The notes beneath the pieces were generated by a model. It was given only the letters and a program-made list of their open reading frames with translations, did not search any database and had not been told where the DNA came from. From positions 48,991 to 112,990 of the forward strand of contig JAFXCQ010000004.1 in the NCBI GenBank assembly GCA_017521425.1: a DNA stretch of 64,000 bases. Reading direction: 5' to 3'. Numbering within the stretch: the stretch's first letter is position 1; each line of letters starts with the position of its first letter. Positions 8,884-17,879 of this stretch are shown one piece after another. The translations under genes were made by a program, and so were the position numbers. The stretch comes from Clostridia bacterium (lineage in GTDB: Bacteria; Bacillota; Clostridia; Oscillospirales; Acutalibacteraceae).

Positions 8884-10752
8884 ATGAAATACTTTGCAGG
8901 AGAATATGATGTTGCGGTTATAGGTGCAGGGCACGCAGGAATTGAAGCGGCACTTGCATCTGCAAGACTTGGTGCAAATACAATAGTTTTCACTATAAAT
9001 CTTGACTGGATAGGTAATATGGCGTGTAACCCATCTATCGGCGGTACATCTAAAGGACATTTAGTAAGAGAAATTGATGCTTTGGGTGGCGAAATGGGTA
9101 AAGCGGCAGATGCTACTTTAATACAAAGCAGAATTTTAAATCTTGGTAAAGGTCCTGCGGTGCATTCATTAAGAGCACAGATTGACAGACGCGAGTATAC
9201 CAAATATATGAAGCATTGTCTTGAAAATCAGGAAAATCTTGATTTGAAACAAGCAGAAATTGTTTCACTTAATAAAACTGAAGACGGACTTTGGGAATTG
9301 GGTACACAACTTGAAGCAATTTACAAAGCAAAGAGTGTTATAATTGCTACCGGCACTTTCTTAAAGGGTAAGGTTTATGTTGGTGATGTTTCTTACGAAA
9401 GTGGCCCTGACGGAATGTTCCCGTCAAATGCACTTTCTGATGATTTAAGCAAATTAAATGTAGATTTAAGAAGATTTAAAACAGGTACTCCACCAAGAGT
9501 AAACAGAAATAGTGTAGATTTCAGTGAATTGGAAGAACAAATCGGTGACAGCGAAATTACACCATTTTCTTTCTCTACACCAAGTGACAAATTAGAAAAT
9601 AAAGAAGTTTGTCACATTACATACACAAACGAAAATACAAAGAAAATCATTTTAGATAATATTGACCGTTCACCACTTTATTCTAAAAAAATTGAAGGAA
9701 CAGGTCCGAGATATTGTCCGAGTATTGAAGATAAAATTATGCGATTCTTCGAAAAAGAAAGACATCAGGTATTTATTGAGCCTTGCGGTCTTGATACTGA
9801 AGAATTATATTTACAAGGTCTTTCATCTTCTCTTCCTGAGGATGTTCAGTTGCAGATTTTAAAAAGTGTTAAAGGTCTCGAAAATGTAAAGGTAATGAGA
9901 ACTGCTTACGCAATAGAATACGATTGTGTAAATCCACTTTCTTTAAAATCTACTCTTGAATTTAACGATTTAGATGGTCTTTTCGGTGCAGGTCAGTTTA
10001 ATGGTTCTTCAGGTTATGAAGAAGCGGCGGCACAAGGCCTTGTTGCCGGTATAAATGCTGCATTAAAAGTACAAAATAAAGAACCTTTTATTTTAGACAG
10101 AAGCACTTCTTATATAGGCACACTTATAGATGACCTTGTTACAAAGGGATGCTCTGACCCTTACAGAATGATGACCTCAAGAAGTGAGTACAGACTTATT
10201 TTAAGAGAAGATAATGCCGATTTAAGACTTACAGAAATGGGTTACAAAATAGGTCTTGTAAGCGAAGAAGCACATAACGCGTTGCTCGAAAAAATTGACG
10301 GAATCAAAAAAGAAACAGAACGCGTAAATTCAGCTTCAATTGCACCGTCAGAAGAGCTTAACAAAGTTTTAGAAGAAGCGGGTACTGCACCACTTAAAAC
10401 CGGTTGCAAAATGTCTGAACTTTTAAAAAGGCCACAGGTTACTTATAAATTACTCGAAAAATTTGATAAAACTCGACCGGAAATTGCTAAAGAAATTTTT
10501 GAGCAAGTTGAAATTAACTTTAAATATGAAGGTTACATTAAAAGGCAAAAAGCACAGGTTGATGAATTAAAACGACTTGAGGTTAAAAAAATCCCAGAGG
10601 ATATTGACTACAAGGCAATTACTAATTTAAGACTCGAGGCTATTGAAAAATTAGAAAAAATAAGACCTGAAAATGTAGGTCAGGCATCAAGAATAAGCGG
10701 TGTTTCACCTGCAGATATTTCTGTATTACTTATACACTTAAGGAGCAACTGA
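8884..10752 (+). CDS. mnmG: tRNA uridine-5-carboxymethylaminomethyl(34) synthesis enzyme MnmG
   Basis: FAD-binding partner of MnmE that modifies U34 of tRNAs reading split codon boxes. The FAD dinucleotide motif VIGAGHAGIEAALASARLG is at residues 12-30, followed by the family block CNPSIGGTSKGHLVREIDA. RFKTGTPPRV near 200, GQFNGSSGYEEAAAQG near 370 and the terminal helical domain ending in SGVSPADISVLLIHL are all present. The length of 622 aa is normal. GGAG precedes ATG 8884. In many Firmicutes mnmG follows mnmE close to the origin; here mnmE is absent from the window and mnmG sits about 24 kb left of dnaA on the plus strand. A glycosidase starts one base after the stop. Confidence 0.96.
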   Translation: MKYFAGEYDVAVIGAGHAGIEAALASARLGANTIVFTINLDWIGNMACNPSIGGTSKGHLVREIDALGGEMGKAADATLIQSRILNLGKGPAVHSLRAQIDRREYTKYMKHCLENQENLDLKQAEIVSLNKTEDGLWELGTQLEAIYKAKSVIIATGTFLKGKVYVGDVSYESGPDGMFPSNALSDDLSKLNVDLRRFKTGTPPRVNRNSVDFSELEEQIGDSEITPFSFSTPSDKLENKEVCHITYTNENTKKIILDNIDRSPLYSKKIEGTGPRYCPSIEDKIMRFFEKERHQVFIEPCGLDTEELYLQGLSSSLPEDVQLQILKSVKGLENVKVMRTAYAIEYDCVNPLSLKSTLEFNDLDGLFGAGQFNGSSGYEEAAAQGLVAGINAALKVQNKEPFILDRSTSYIGTLIDDLVTKGCSDPYRMMTSRSEYRLILREDNADLRLTEMGYKIGLVSEEAHNALLEKIDGIKKETERVNSASIAPSEELNKVLEEAGTAPLKTGCKMSELLKRPQVTYKLLEKFDKTRPEIAKEIFEQVEINFKYEGYIKRQKAQVDELKRLEVKKIPEDIDYKAITNLRLEAIEKLEKIRPENVGQASRISGVSPADISVLLIHLRSN

Positions 10753-10753
10753 T

Positions 10754-12481
10754 ATGATACCAAGAAATGAACATCCAAACCCGAATTTTAAAAGAGAAAA
10801 CTTTGAAATTTTAAATGGCGAATGGGAATTTGAATTTGATTTTGGTAATTCCGGTGTAAACCGTGAAATGTTTAAAGAAAATGCAGAATTCACAAAGAAA
10901 ATTACAGTGCCATTCTGCGTTGAAAGTGAGCTTTCAGGAATAGGCTATAAAGATTTTATTCCGGCTGTGTGGTACAGAAAGAAAATCAACATCACAAAAG
11001 AACAATTAGAAAACAGAGTTTTCATTGTTTTCGGTGCAGTTGATTTCCACGCAAAATTATATGTAAACGAAGTAGAAGCTGGCGAGCATTTCGGCGGTTA
11101 CACCTCTTTCAGAATTGAGCTTACAAAATATCTTAAAGAGGGCGAAAACACTCTCACTCTTTATGTAGAAGATGATACCCGTTCATTTATGCAGGCTCGT
11201 GGTAAACAAAGTGAAGAATTTTATTCTCACGGTTGTGACTACACAAGAACTACAGGTATCTGGCAGACTGTTTATTTAGAATTTGTTAAGAATGATTATA
11301 TTAAAAATTTCAAGGTTTACCCGAATATTGAAAATGCTACACTTACAATTACTGCTGATTTAGTAGGTTGTGGTGACTTTAAAGCAACTGCTTTCTGGGA
11401 CGAAAATCAAGTTGGTTTTGTTGAAAGCAAGGTACTCGGTCAGACTGTTACTGTAACACTTGATTTAACTGAAAAGCACCTCTGGGAAGTTGGTAAGGGC
11501 GGACTTTACTCTCTTACTCTTAATTTTGGTGATGACGAGGTTACAAGCTATTTCGGTCTTCGTGAGGTAAAATTAGAAGATGGCGTTTACAAAATCAATG
11601 GTAAACCTGTATTCCAAAGACTTATTTTAGACCAGGGCTTTTACCCTGATGGAATTTACACCGCACCAACAAAAGAAGCTCTTAAAAACGATATTTTACT
11701 TTCAATGAAAGTTGGTTTTAATGGTGCAAGACTTCACCAGAAAATTTTTGAGCCACTTTTCTTACATTACTGTGATGAATTAGGTTACATTGTATGGGGT
11801 GAACATGGTAACTGGGGACTTAACTGGACTAAATTTGAATCTCTCCGCTATTTCCTTTTAGAAATAGAAGAAGAAATTGAAAGAGATTTTAACCACCCGT
11901 CAATTATTGGTTGGTGCCCATATAACGAAACATGGGAAATTAACAGAGCATTCCAGGATAAAGATGTTTTAAAAATTGTTTACCGTACAGTTAAAGCACT
12001 TGATAAAACCCGTCCTTGCATTGACACAAGCGGTAACTACCATGTCGAAACAGATATTTTCGATGTTCACGATTATGAACAGGATTATAAAATCTTCAAA
12101 GAAAATTACGATAAGCTCTTTAAAGAAAACGAGCTTTATGATAAATTCCCTGACAAACACCAGTGGAAAGGTGAGCCTGTATTTATGAGTGAATACGGTG
12201 GAATCCGTGTTGTTCTTCAGGATAAAAATGCCGAAAATACAAAAGAAGCGTGGGGTTATGGTAATGCTGCTCGTTCTCTTGAAGAATTTTACGAGAGATA
12301 TGAAGGACTTACAACTGCTCTTATTGATAACCCTAAAATGCTCGGCTTCTGCTACACTCAATTAACAGATGTAGAGCAAGAATTAAACGGTATTTATAAC
12401 TATGACCGCACAGAAAAATTTGACGCTGAAAGACTTTATAAGATTAACACTAAAGTTGCGGCGATAGAAATTGAGAATTAA
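10754..12481 (+). CDS. Glycoside hydrolase family 2 (beta-galactosidase/glucuronidase type)
   Basis: Order of parts: jelly-roll sugar-binding domain (1-165, starting IPRNEHPNPNF), immunoglobulin-like sandwich (to about 275), TIM barrel to the end. The acid/base is Glu392 in PYNETWEIN and the nucleophile Glu480 in FMSEYGG, both matching GH2. At 575 aa it lacks the extra C-terminal domains of LacZ. There is no signal peptide, so it should act on imported oligosaccharides; beta-galactoside, glucuronide or mannoside cannot be told apart. AGGAG stands before ATG 10754 and the gene is read with mnmG, one base apart. It ends in a nested-palindrome repeat that can act as terminator. Confidence 0.9.
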   Translation: MIPRNEHPNPNFKRENFEILNGEWEFEFDFGNSGVNREMFKENAEFTKKITVPFCVESELSGIGYKDFIPAVWYRKKINITKEQLENRVFIVFGAVDFHAKLYVNEVEAGEHFGGYTSFRIELTKYLKEGENTLTLYVEDDTRSFMQARGKQSEEFYSHGCDYTRTTGIWQTVYLEFVKNDYIKNFKVYPNIENATLTITADLVGCGDFKATAFWDENQVGFVESKVLGQTVTVTLDLTEKHLWEVGKGGLYSLTLNFGDDEVTSYFGLREVKLEDGVYKINGKPVFQRLILDQGFYPDGIYTAPTKEALKNDILLSMKVGFNGARLHQKIFEPLFLHYCDELGYIVWGEHGNWGLNWTKFESLRYFLLEIEEEIERDFNHPSIIGWCPYNETWEINRAFQDKDVLKIVYRTVKALDKTRPCIDTSGNYHVETDIFDVHDYEQDYKIFKENYDKLFKENELYDKFPDKHQWKGEPVFMSEYGGIRVVLQDKNAENTKEAWGYGNAARSLEEFYERYEGLTTALIDNPKMLGFCYTQLTDVEQELNGIYNYDRTEKFDAERLYKINTKVAAIEIEN

Positions 12482-12600
12482 GAATTGAAAATTAAAAATT
12501 TCGGAAGGCTGCGCCTTGATTATAATTAAATATCAATAATTAGAACTACATTCTATCATTTAAAGTTTAATTAAAAATGAGGGAATGTAGTTTTTTCCTG
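12482..12600. repeat. Nested-palindrome intergenic repeat (12.5 kb)
   Basis: It holds aattaaaaatttcgg, the cggaaggctgcgccttgat block and a hairpin with arms actacattctatcattta and aaatgagggaatgtagt at 12544-12592, followed by TTTTTT. Position after the GH2 stop suggests use as a terminator. Confidence 0.65.
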
Positions 12601-12677
12601 CTTTCTGTTTCCTATTCCCTGAAAAACAAATAGCAATTTCTACAAAAAACAATCACAAAAATTTACTCTTAAAATCA

Positions 12678-12705
12678 TTGAAAAGAATATAAAATATGCT
12701 ATACT
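12678..12705 (+). promoter_or_regulatory. Promoter for fucI
   Basis: TTGAAA at 12678-12683, 16 bases, TATACT at 12700-12705, 52 bases before the fucI ATG. AAAGGATG serves as the ribosome site. Confidence 0.65.
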
Positions 12706-12756
12706 ATAAGGTGAACTTTTAAATTTTGCTATGCAAATGGAAAGGATGATATAAAA

Positions 12757-14553
12757 ATGGCAGAAAACAGATTTATCGGGGATTATCCTGTAATTGGTAT
12801 CCGCCCTGTTATTGACGGCAGACGCGGTCCACTTAAGGTAAGAGAATCTCTCGAAGAACAAACAATGAATATGGCAAAAGCTGCACAGAAGCTCTTTACC
12901 GAAAATCTTAAATATTCAAATGGTGAACCTGTAAAAGTTATTATTTCAAGCACAACAATTGGTCGTGTTGCAGAAGCTGCACAGTGTGCTGATGAATTCA
13001 AAAAAGCAGGTGTTGATATTACTCTTTCAGTTACACCTTGCTGGTGCTATGGTTCAGAAACTATGGATATGGATAAAAACACAATCAAAGGTGTATGGGG
13101 CTTCAACGGTACTGAAAGACCGGGTGCTGTTTATTTAGCATCTGTTCTCGCTGCTCACGCTCAGAAAGGTCTTCCTGCATTTGGCATCTATGGTAAAGAT
13201 GTTCAGGATGCTACTGCAACAGATATTCCTGAAGATGTACAAGAAAAACTTCTTCGCTTTGGTCGTGCTGCTGTTGCGGTTGCTACAATGCGTGGTAAAT
13301 CATATCTTCAGATTGGTTCAATCTGTATGGGTATTGCAGGTTCTTCTATTGACCCTGATTTCCTTGAAGAATACCTTGGCTTACGCGTTGAATCTGTTGA
13401 CGAAGTTGAAATTATTCGTCGAATGGAAGAAAATATTTACGATGAAGCAGAATATCAGAAAGCTTACAAATGGGTAAAAGAAAACTGCAAAGAAGCATTT
13501 GACAAAAACCCTGAATTCGTAAGAAAATCAGACGAACAAAAAGAAAAAGACTGGCAGTTCACAGTTAAGATGATGTGCATTATCAAAGACCTTATGAACG
13601 GTAACAAAAACCTTCCAGAAGGCAGAGAAGAAGAAATGGTTGGTCACAATGCTATTGCTGCCGGTTTCCAGGGTCAGAGACAATGGACAGACTTCTACCC
13701 TAACGCTGACTTTGCTGAAGCAATGCTTAACACATCATTTGACTGGAATGGTGCAAGAGAGCCTTACATTCTCGCTACTGAAAATGACGTTCTCAACGGT
13801 ATCAGTATGCTCTTTATGAAATTACTCACAAACCGTCCACAGATGTTTGCTGACGTTAGAACTTACTGGAGTCCGGAAGCAACAAAGAAAGCTACCGGCT
13901 ATGAATTAGAAGGTAAAGCAAAAGAGGGTAAAGGCTTTATTCACCTTATCAACTCAGGTGCTTGCTGTCTTGACGCTTGCGGTGAAGTTAAAGACGAAAA
14001 TGGTAACGGTATTATTAAAGAATGGTACAATGTTACAGATGAAGACATCAAAAAGATGACTGAAGCAACAACATGGGCACCTGCTGACAATGGTTACTTC
14101 CGTGGTGGCGGATATTCAAGCCGTTTCCTCACAAGAGCAGAAATGCCTGCTACTATGATTAGACTTAACCTTGTTAAAGGTCTTGGCCCAACAGTTCAGA
14201 TTTGTGAGGGTTACACAGTAGCACTTCCTGATGAAGTTTCAGACAAAATCTGGAAGAGAACTGACTACACATGGCCTTGCACATGGTTTACACCAATTCT
14301 TACAGGTAAAGGTCCTTTCACTTCTGCTTACGAGGTTATGAACCACTGGGGTGCTAACCACGGTGCTATTTCTTACGGTCACATCGGTGCAGATATTATT
14401 ACACTCTGCTCAATGCTTCGTATTCCTGTTTCAATGCACAACGTTGATGATGAAAAAATCTTCCGTCCTGCAGCTTGGAACGCATTCGGCACAGCAGAGC
14501 TTGAAGGCGCTGACTTCAGAGCTTGCGAAGCTTATGGACCGCTTTATAAATAA
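12757..14553 (+). CDS. fucI: L-fucose isomerase
   Basis: Converts L-fucose to L-fuculose (often also D-arabinose to D-ribulose), a cytosolic, metal-dependent hexameric enzyme. The protein is full length at 598 aa. The N-terminal [21 protein letters not shown], the [21 protein letters not shown] block near 190 and C-terminal [21 protein letters not shown] all match the family. A separate promoter and its own terminator make it monocistronic here. No fuculokinase or aldolase is adjacent; a FucU-type mutarotase occurs at 51688. With the mannosidase and GH2 enzyme this fits growth on host or plant glycans. Confidence 0.95.
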   Translation: MAENRFIGDYPVIGIRPVIDGRRGPLKVRESLEEQTMNMAKAAQKLFTENLKYSNGEPVKVIISSTTIGRVAEAAQCADEFKKAGVDITLSVTPCWCYGSETMDMDKNTIKGVWGFNGTERPGAVYLASVLAAHAQKGLPAFGIYGKDVQDATATDIPEDVQEKLLRFGRAAVAVATMRGKSYLQIGSICMGIAGSSIDPDFLEEYLGLRVESVDEVEIIRRMEENIYDEAEYQKAYKWVKENCKEAFDKNPEFVRKSDEQKEKDWQFTVKMMCIIKDLMNGNKNLPEGREEEMVGHNAIAAGFQGQRQWTDFYPNADFAEAMLNTSFDWNGAREPYILATENDVLNGISMLFMKLLTNRPQMFADVRTYWSPEATKKATGYELEGKAKEGKGFIHLINSGACCLDACGEVKDENGNGIIKEWYNVTDEDIKKMTEATTWAPADNGYFRGGGYSSRFLTRAEMPATMIRLNLVKGLGPTVQICEGYTVALPDEVSDKIWKRTDYTWPCTWFTPILTGKGPFTSAYEVMNHWGANHGAISYGHIGADIITLCSMLRIPVSMHNVDDEKIFRPAAWNAFGTAELEGADFRACEAYGPLYK

Positions 14554-14561
14554 TAAAAATT

Positions 14562-14592
14562 TGCTCGGTAGAAATTCTACCGAGCATTTTTA
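14562..14592 (+). terminator. Strong terminator after fucI
   Basis: A ten-base perfect stem TGCTCGGTAG / CTACCGAGCA with an AAATT loop is followed by TTTTTATTT, eight bases after the fucI stop. Confidence 0.95.
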
Positions 14593-14599
14593 TTTAATT

Positions 14600-14730
14600 G
14601 AGAGTTGAAAATTGAGAATTGAGAATTTCGGAAGGCTTCGCCTTGATTATAATTTAATATGAATAAAAAAACTACATTCTTTCATTTAAAGAGTTATAAA
14701 TCTAAAATGATAGAATGTAGTTTTTTATTG
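14600..14730. repeat. Nested-palindrome intergenic repeat (14.7 kb)
   Basis: It has gagaattgagaatttcgg, cggaaggcttcgccttgat and a hairpin with arms actacattctttcattta and aaaatgatagaatgtagt at 14671-14720, with T6 after it. Confidence 0.65.
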
Positions 14731-14749
14731 ATATTGAATTTTCTTTTAG

Positions 14750-15233
14750 TGCATAGCACCACTGTCCCTTATAAGGGGTAAGGTAAATTTAGTTGTCAGT
14801 TGTCAGGGATCAGAAATCAGTTTGCTTCGCGTGGAGTTAGAACTGAATACTAACTGTAATAAATTTATTATTCATTATTCATCATTCATCAGCAAAGCGA
14901 CTTCATTATTCATTAACGCCCAAGCGTATTTTCCCCTATAAGGGGTAAGGTAGTCTTTCCAAAATCCTTCTAGTTGTCGTAAATCAAACTTGTTTCAATC
15001 ACCTATAAGGGGTAAGGTAAATTTAGTTGTCAGTTGTCAGGAATCAGAAATCAGTTTGCTTCGCGTGGAGTTAGAACTGAATACTAACTGTAATAAATTT
15101 ATTATTCATTATTCATCATTCATCAGCAAAGCGACTTCATTATTCATTAACGCGCAAGCGTATTTTCCCCTATAAGGGGTAAGGTAGAGATTTACAAGGA
15201 AAACTATCATTGTATTGAAAGAGATATCAGATA
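14750..15233 (-). CRISPR. CRISPR-like array, right copy: degraded distal part
   Basis: Read on the minus strand, a full-length repeat with one base change lies at 14992-15020, and repeat cores lacking the ATTGAAAC end lie at 15165-15187, 14931-14953 and about 14766-14785. A 46-base spacer (15188-15233) follows the leader-proximal repeat and a 38-base spacer lies at 14954-14991. Two nearly identical blocks of about 167 bases (14785-14953 and 15019-15187), made of ttgtcagttgtcagg, tcagtttgcttcgcgtggag and ttattcattattcatc words, replace normal spacers. The array therefore seems invaded and partly duplicated. Confidence 0.5.
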
Positions 15234-15262
15234 GTTTCAATCCCCTATAAGGGGTAAGGTAG
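15234..15262 (-). CRISPR. Leader-proximal repeat of the right array
   Basis: A perfect 29-base repeat on the minus strand with the same CCCC/GGGG core and ATTGAAAC end as 4471-4499 (the loop reads TATAA instead of TTATA when viewed in the same sense). It abuts the leader at 15263, in the same arrangement as the left array. Confidence 0.6.
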
Positions 15263-15445
15263 AACAACATTTAGTGTTCTTTAAAATTATATCATCTACC
15301 TTTTGTATTGTCAAGTTTTGTGCTTGTCAAAAATTGGCTTAAAATTTAGTCAACCTCCCGAAAATTTACAAAAAAGAGCAGTTTTTACTCTAAAAATGCA
15401 CTTTTTTCTTGTGGTTGACTAAATTTTTGCTGTTTTTCTTATTGA
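15263..15445 (-). promoter_or_regulatory. CRISPR leader-like region with consensus promoter (right copy)
   Basis: On the minus strand this is close to identical to 4222-4399, including the inverted repeat tttagtcaacc/ggttgactaaa. The promoter is TTGACA (15309-15314), 17 bases, TATAAT (15286-15291), pointing into the array. Mismatches cluster in A/T runs while the promoter, the 17-base spacer and the AGAACA...TGTTCT palindrome are kept. Confidence 0.6.
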
Positions 15446-15510
15446 ATTTTCAATTTAAACTGCAAGCCCTGATTTCTGATTTCTGTTCCCTGACTCCTGA
15501 AATAAAATGC

Positions 15511-15551
15511 ATAATTCCCCAAAAAACTCCAATACTACTAAAAACAGTAAA
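15511..15551 (+). repeat. 41-base direct repeat, upstream member
   Basis: Forty-one bases beginning ataattccccaaaaaactcc differ by one base from 15921-15961, which is the immediate 5' leader of the gene at 15974. The leader seems to have been duplicated, with the inverted-repeat element between the copies. Confidence 0.8.
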
Positions 15552-15590
15552 AATATATGTATTATAGAACAAAAAACAATCCACACACGG

Positions 15591-15794
15591 TAGGGGCAGA
15601 CCTTTGGTCGCCCGTAGTAGTGGAAGTTAGTTTATTTTATTATAAACAAATCGAGTGTAATATTTTTTCTTACTGCGAAGCTCTACCTTGTTTCAAAAGA
15701 AAACCCTCTTTCTCTAAAAACAGCTTTTTATTTCTTTTGTAATATATTGTGCGTTTTTACTTTATTGTGACGGGCGACCAAAGGTCTGCCCCTA
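15591..15794. mobile_element. 204-bp element with perfect 25-bp terminal inverted repeats
   Basis: The left end is 15591-15615 (taggggcagacctttggtcg, then cccgt) and its exact reverse complement is 15770-15794. The interior is AT-rich with no credible gene; the open frame at 15557-15742 runs across the element boundary. A related left half occurs at 52141-52215 (taggggcagacctgcggtcg). This looks like a small non-autonomous element or foldback repeat. Confidence 0.65.
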
Positions 15795-15811
15795 CGATAA
15801 AGCGAGTAACT

Positions 15812-15868
15812 TTATACTATCATTTAAAGTTTTGATAAACAAAAAATGATAAAATTTACTGTTTTATC
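15812..15868. repeat. Degenerate nested-palindrome hairpin
   Basis: Ctatcatttaaagttttg and aaaaatgataaaa arms remain, but the outer stem is eroded. It lies between the inverted-repeat element and the gene at 15974. Confidence 0.45.
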
Positions 15869-15973
15869 CACAAATAATTATAATCAAGTCCAAAATTCCC
15901 AATTTTTTCTCCTTATATGTATAACTCCCCAAAAAACTCCAATACTACTAAAAACAGTAAAGGAGTTTTTAAA

Positions 15974-16408
15974 ATGGTTGAACAAGATACAATTAAATTA
16001 TTACGCGAATGTGATGCGGGTGTAAAAATGGGAATTGCATCAATTGATGATGTGTTGGACTATGTAAAAAGTCAGAAACTCAAAGATTTTTTAATTGACT
16101 GCAAAAATGAGCATATTTCTTTAGATAGAGAAATAGGTGCAGAACTCAACAGATTTCACGATGAAGGAAAAAACCCGAACCCGATTGCAAAAGGTATGTC
16201 GTGGATGAAAACAAATATGAAAATTATGATGGAAGAATCTGACCAGACAATTGCAGATTTAATGACAGACGGTTGCGATATGGGAATTAAATCACTCAAT
16301 AAATATCTTAATCAGTACGAAGCGGCAGAGGAATTTGCAAAAGACATCTGCAAAAGGCTTATTAAGTTAGAAGAGAAGCTTGAGAAAGAAATCAGGAATT
16401 ATTTATAA
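15974..16408 (+). CDS. Four-helix-bundle protein, DUF2383/PA2169-like
   Basis: A 144-residue, wholly helical, charged protein without signal or membrane segment. Regular His/Glu-containing helices (CKNEHISLDREIGAELNRFHDEG near 48-70 and MKIMMEESDQTIADLMTDGCDMGIK near 80-105) recall the ferritin-like DUF2383 fold, an assignment from overall pattern rather than a signature. Function is unknown; members are sometimes stress- or spore-associated. ATG 15974 is chosen because AGGAG lies eight bases upstream; an in-frame ATG at 15917 falls in the duplicated leader. The gene stands alone, bounded by repeats on both sides. Confidence 0.6.
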   Translation: MVEQDTIKLLRECDAGVKMGIASIDDVLDYVKSQKLKDFLIDCKNEHISLDREIGAELNRFHDEGKNPNPIAKGMSWMKTNMKIMMEESDQTIADLMTDGCDMGIKSLNKYLNQYEAAEEFAKDICKRLIKLEEKLEKEIRNYL

Positions 16409-16414
16409 TTCAGT

Positions 16415-16580
16415 TGCGAGTATGCAAGTGTGCAAGTTGCAAGAGTTATAAAAAACCTTATCCTATCATTTAAAGTTGAATTTAGTCTCAACTAAAAATG
16501 ATAGGATATTTTTAAAATTACTAATTTCTCCTTGTAACTTGCATACTTATTACTTGCACACTTTGAATAATTTTGCTTTG
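16415..16580. repeat. Nested palindrome between two convergent genes (16.5 kb)
   Basis: The outer arms are gcaagtgtgcaagttgcaag and its approximate complement near 16535-16565. The inner hairpin (16455-16510) has arms tatcctatcattta and aaatgataggata. It can terminate both the plus-strand gene and mnmA. Confidence 0.65.
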
Positions 16581-16585
16581 CAAAA

Positions 16586-17617
16586 TTATTCAATTGTTCC
16601 TCCACCTAACAAAATATCTCCATCATAAAATACTGCGGTCTGTCCTGTGGCGGCGGCGCGTTGTGGTTCAGTGAATTTTATTTTGCAGGTATTTTCACTC
16701 GTCATAGTTAAAACCGCTTCAGCAGGTTTTGCCGCACAACGAATTTTTACTTCACATTTTAATTCGCTTTGAGGTATTTTTTCTGAAACAAATGAAACAT
16801 CTTCACAAAAAATTTCATCTTTGAAAAGTTCAATATTATCGCCGACTGTTACTGTATTTTTTTCAGGGTTAAGATTTAAAACATACATAGGCTTACCAAA
16901 AGCGCCCAAGCCCTTTCTCTGACCTATTGTATATTTATAAATTCCTTTATGCTCACCTAAAACTTCACCTGTTGAAGAAATAAAATCTCCGAATTTCGCT
17001 TCAGGATTTTTTTCTTTTTCAATGAATGAAATATAATCGTCATCTGGAATAAAGCAGACTTCCTGACTGTCTTTTTTCTTTGCAACATCAAGACCTGCTC
17101 TTTCTGCTAATTCTCGCACTTCTTCTTTTGTGTATGAAGAAAGTGGGAAACGCACATTTTTTAAAATATCCTGATTTAATTTACATAAAAAATAACTCTG
17201 GTCTTTTCTTGATGGCGCTTTTTTTATATGAAAAATTCCGTTTTCATCTTCTATTATTTCTGCATAATGCCCTGTCGCTAAAAATTCGCCACCATTTTCT
17301 TTGGTGTATTTAATAAGCTCACCGAATTTTATTGTCGGGTTACATAAAACACACGGATTGGGAGTTCTGCCCATTAAATACTCATTGCAAAAATAATCTG
17401 TTATTTTTTTAAATTCCTCGCGTCTGTCAAGAACTATAAAATCTATGCCGAGACAATCCGCAACCTTTTTTGCGTCAGCAATATCTTCATCTGCTAAACT
17501 ACCCGGTTTAAGTCTTAATGTTACGCCTTTTACATCGTAACCTTTTTCTTTTAAAACTAATGCCGCAGCAGCAGAATCCACACCGCCACTTAACGCAACA
17601 AAACATTTTTTTGACAT
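16586..17617 (-). CDS. mnmA: tRNA-specific 2-thiouridylase MnmA
   Basis: Transfers sulfur to U34 of Lys, Glu and Gln tRNAs using ATP and a persulfide donor. The PP-loop LSGGVDSAAAALVLKEKG is at residues 8-25. The two catalytic cysteines sit in GRTPNPCVLCNPTIKFG (near 100) and QEVCFIPDDDY (near 195), and FLATGHYA is present. The length (343 aa) is normal. GAGGA precedes ATG 17617. It stands alone and converges on the gene at 15974. With mnmG at 8.9 kb, both U34 branch enzymes are in the window although not linked. Confidence 0.95.
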   Translation of the reverse strand: MSKKCFVALSGGVDSAAAALVLKEKGYDVKGVTLRLKPGSLADEDIADAKKVADCLGIDFIVLDRREEFKKITDYFCNEYLMGRTPNPCVLCNPTIKFGELIKYTKENGGEFLATGHYAEIIEDENGIFHIKKAPSRKDQSYFLCKLNQDILKNVRFPLSSYTKEEVRELAERAGLDVAKKKDSQEVCFIPDDDYISFIEKEKNPEAKFGDFISSTGEVLGEHKGIYKYTIGQRKGLGAFGKPMYVLNLNPEKNTVTVGDNIELFKDEIFCEDVSFVSEKIPQSELKCEVKIRCAAKPAEAVLTMTSENTCKIKFTEPQRAAATGQTAVFYDGDILLGGGTIE

Positions 17618-17879
17618 AGAATATCCTCACATAAATATTTTTTGTTATTAAATTTACCATAAAGTATTAAAAAAATCAAATTTTTATTAAATATTTTTCT
17701 TTTTTATAAAAATAAAAGTAAAAACTCTTGCTTTTTAAATGATTTTGTTATAAAATATATATACACTTTAATATATTAGGGGGTTGTGTGCTTTTTTATA
17801 GAAAAAACGCAAAAACTCCGTTAATATAGAGATTTTTTATTTTAATTTTTGTATATTGTTTACGAAAGGAAGGATTTTT

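Noticed and set aside
15557..15742. 61-residue open frame in the 15.6 kb repeat region
   Set aside because: It crosses the boundary of the inverted-repeat element, has no ribosome site and has no protein-like composition.
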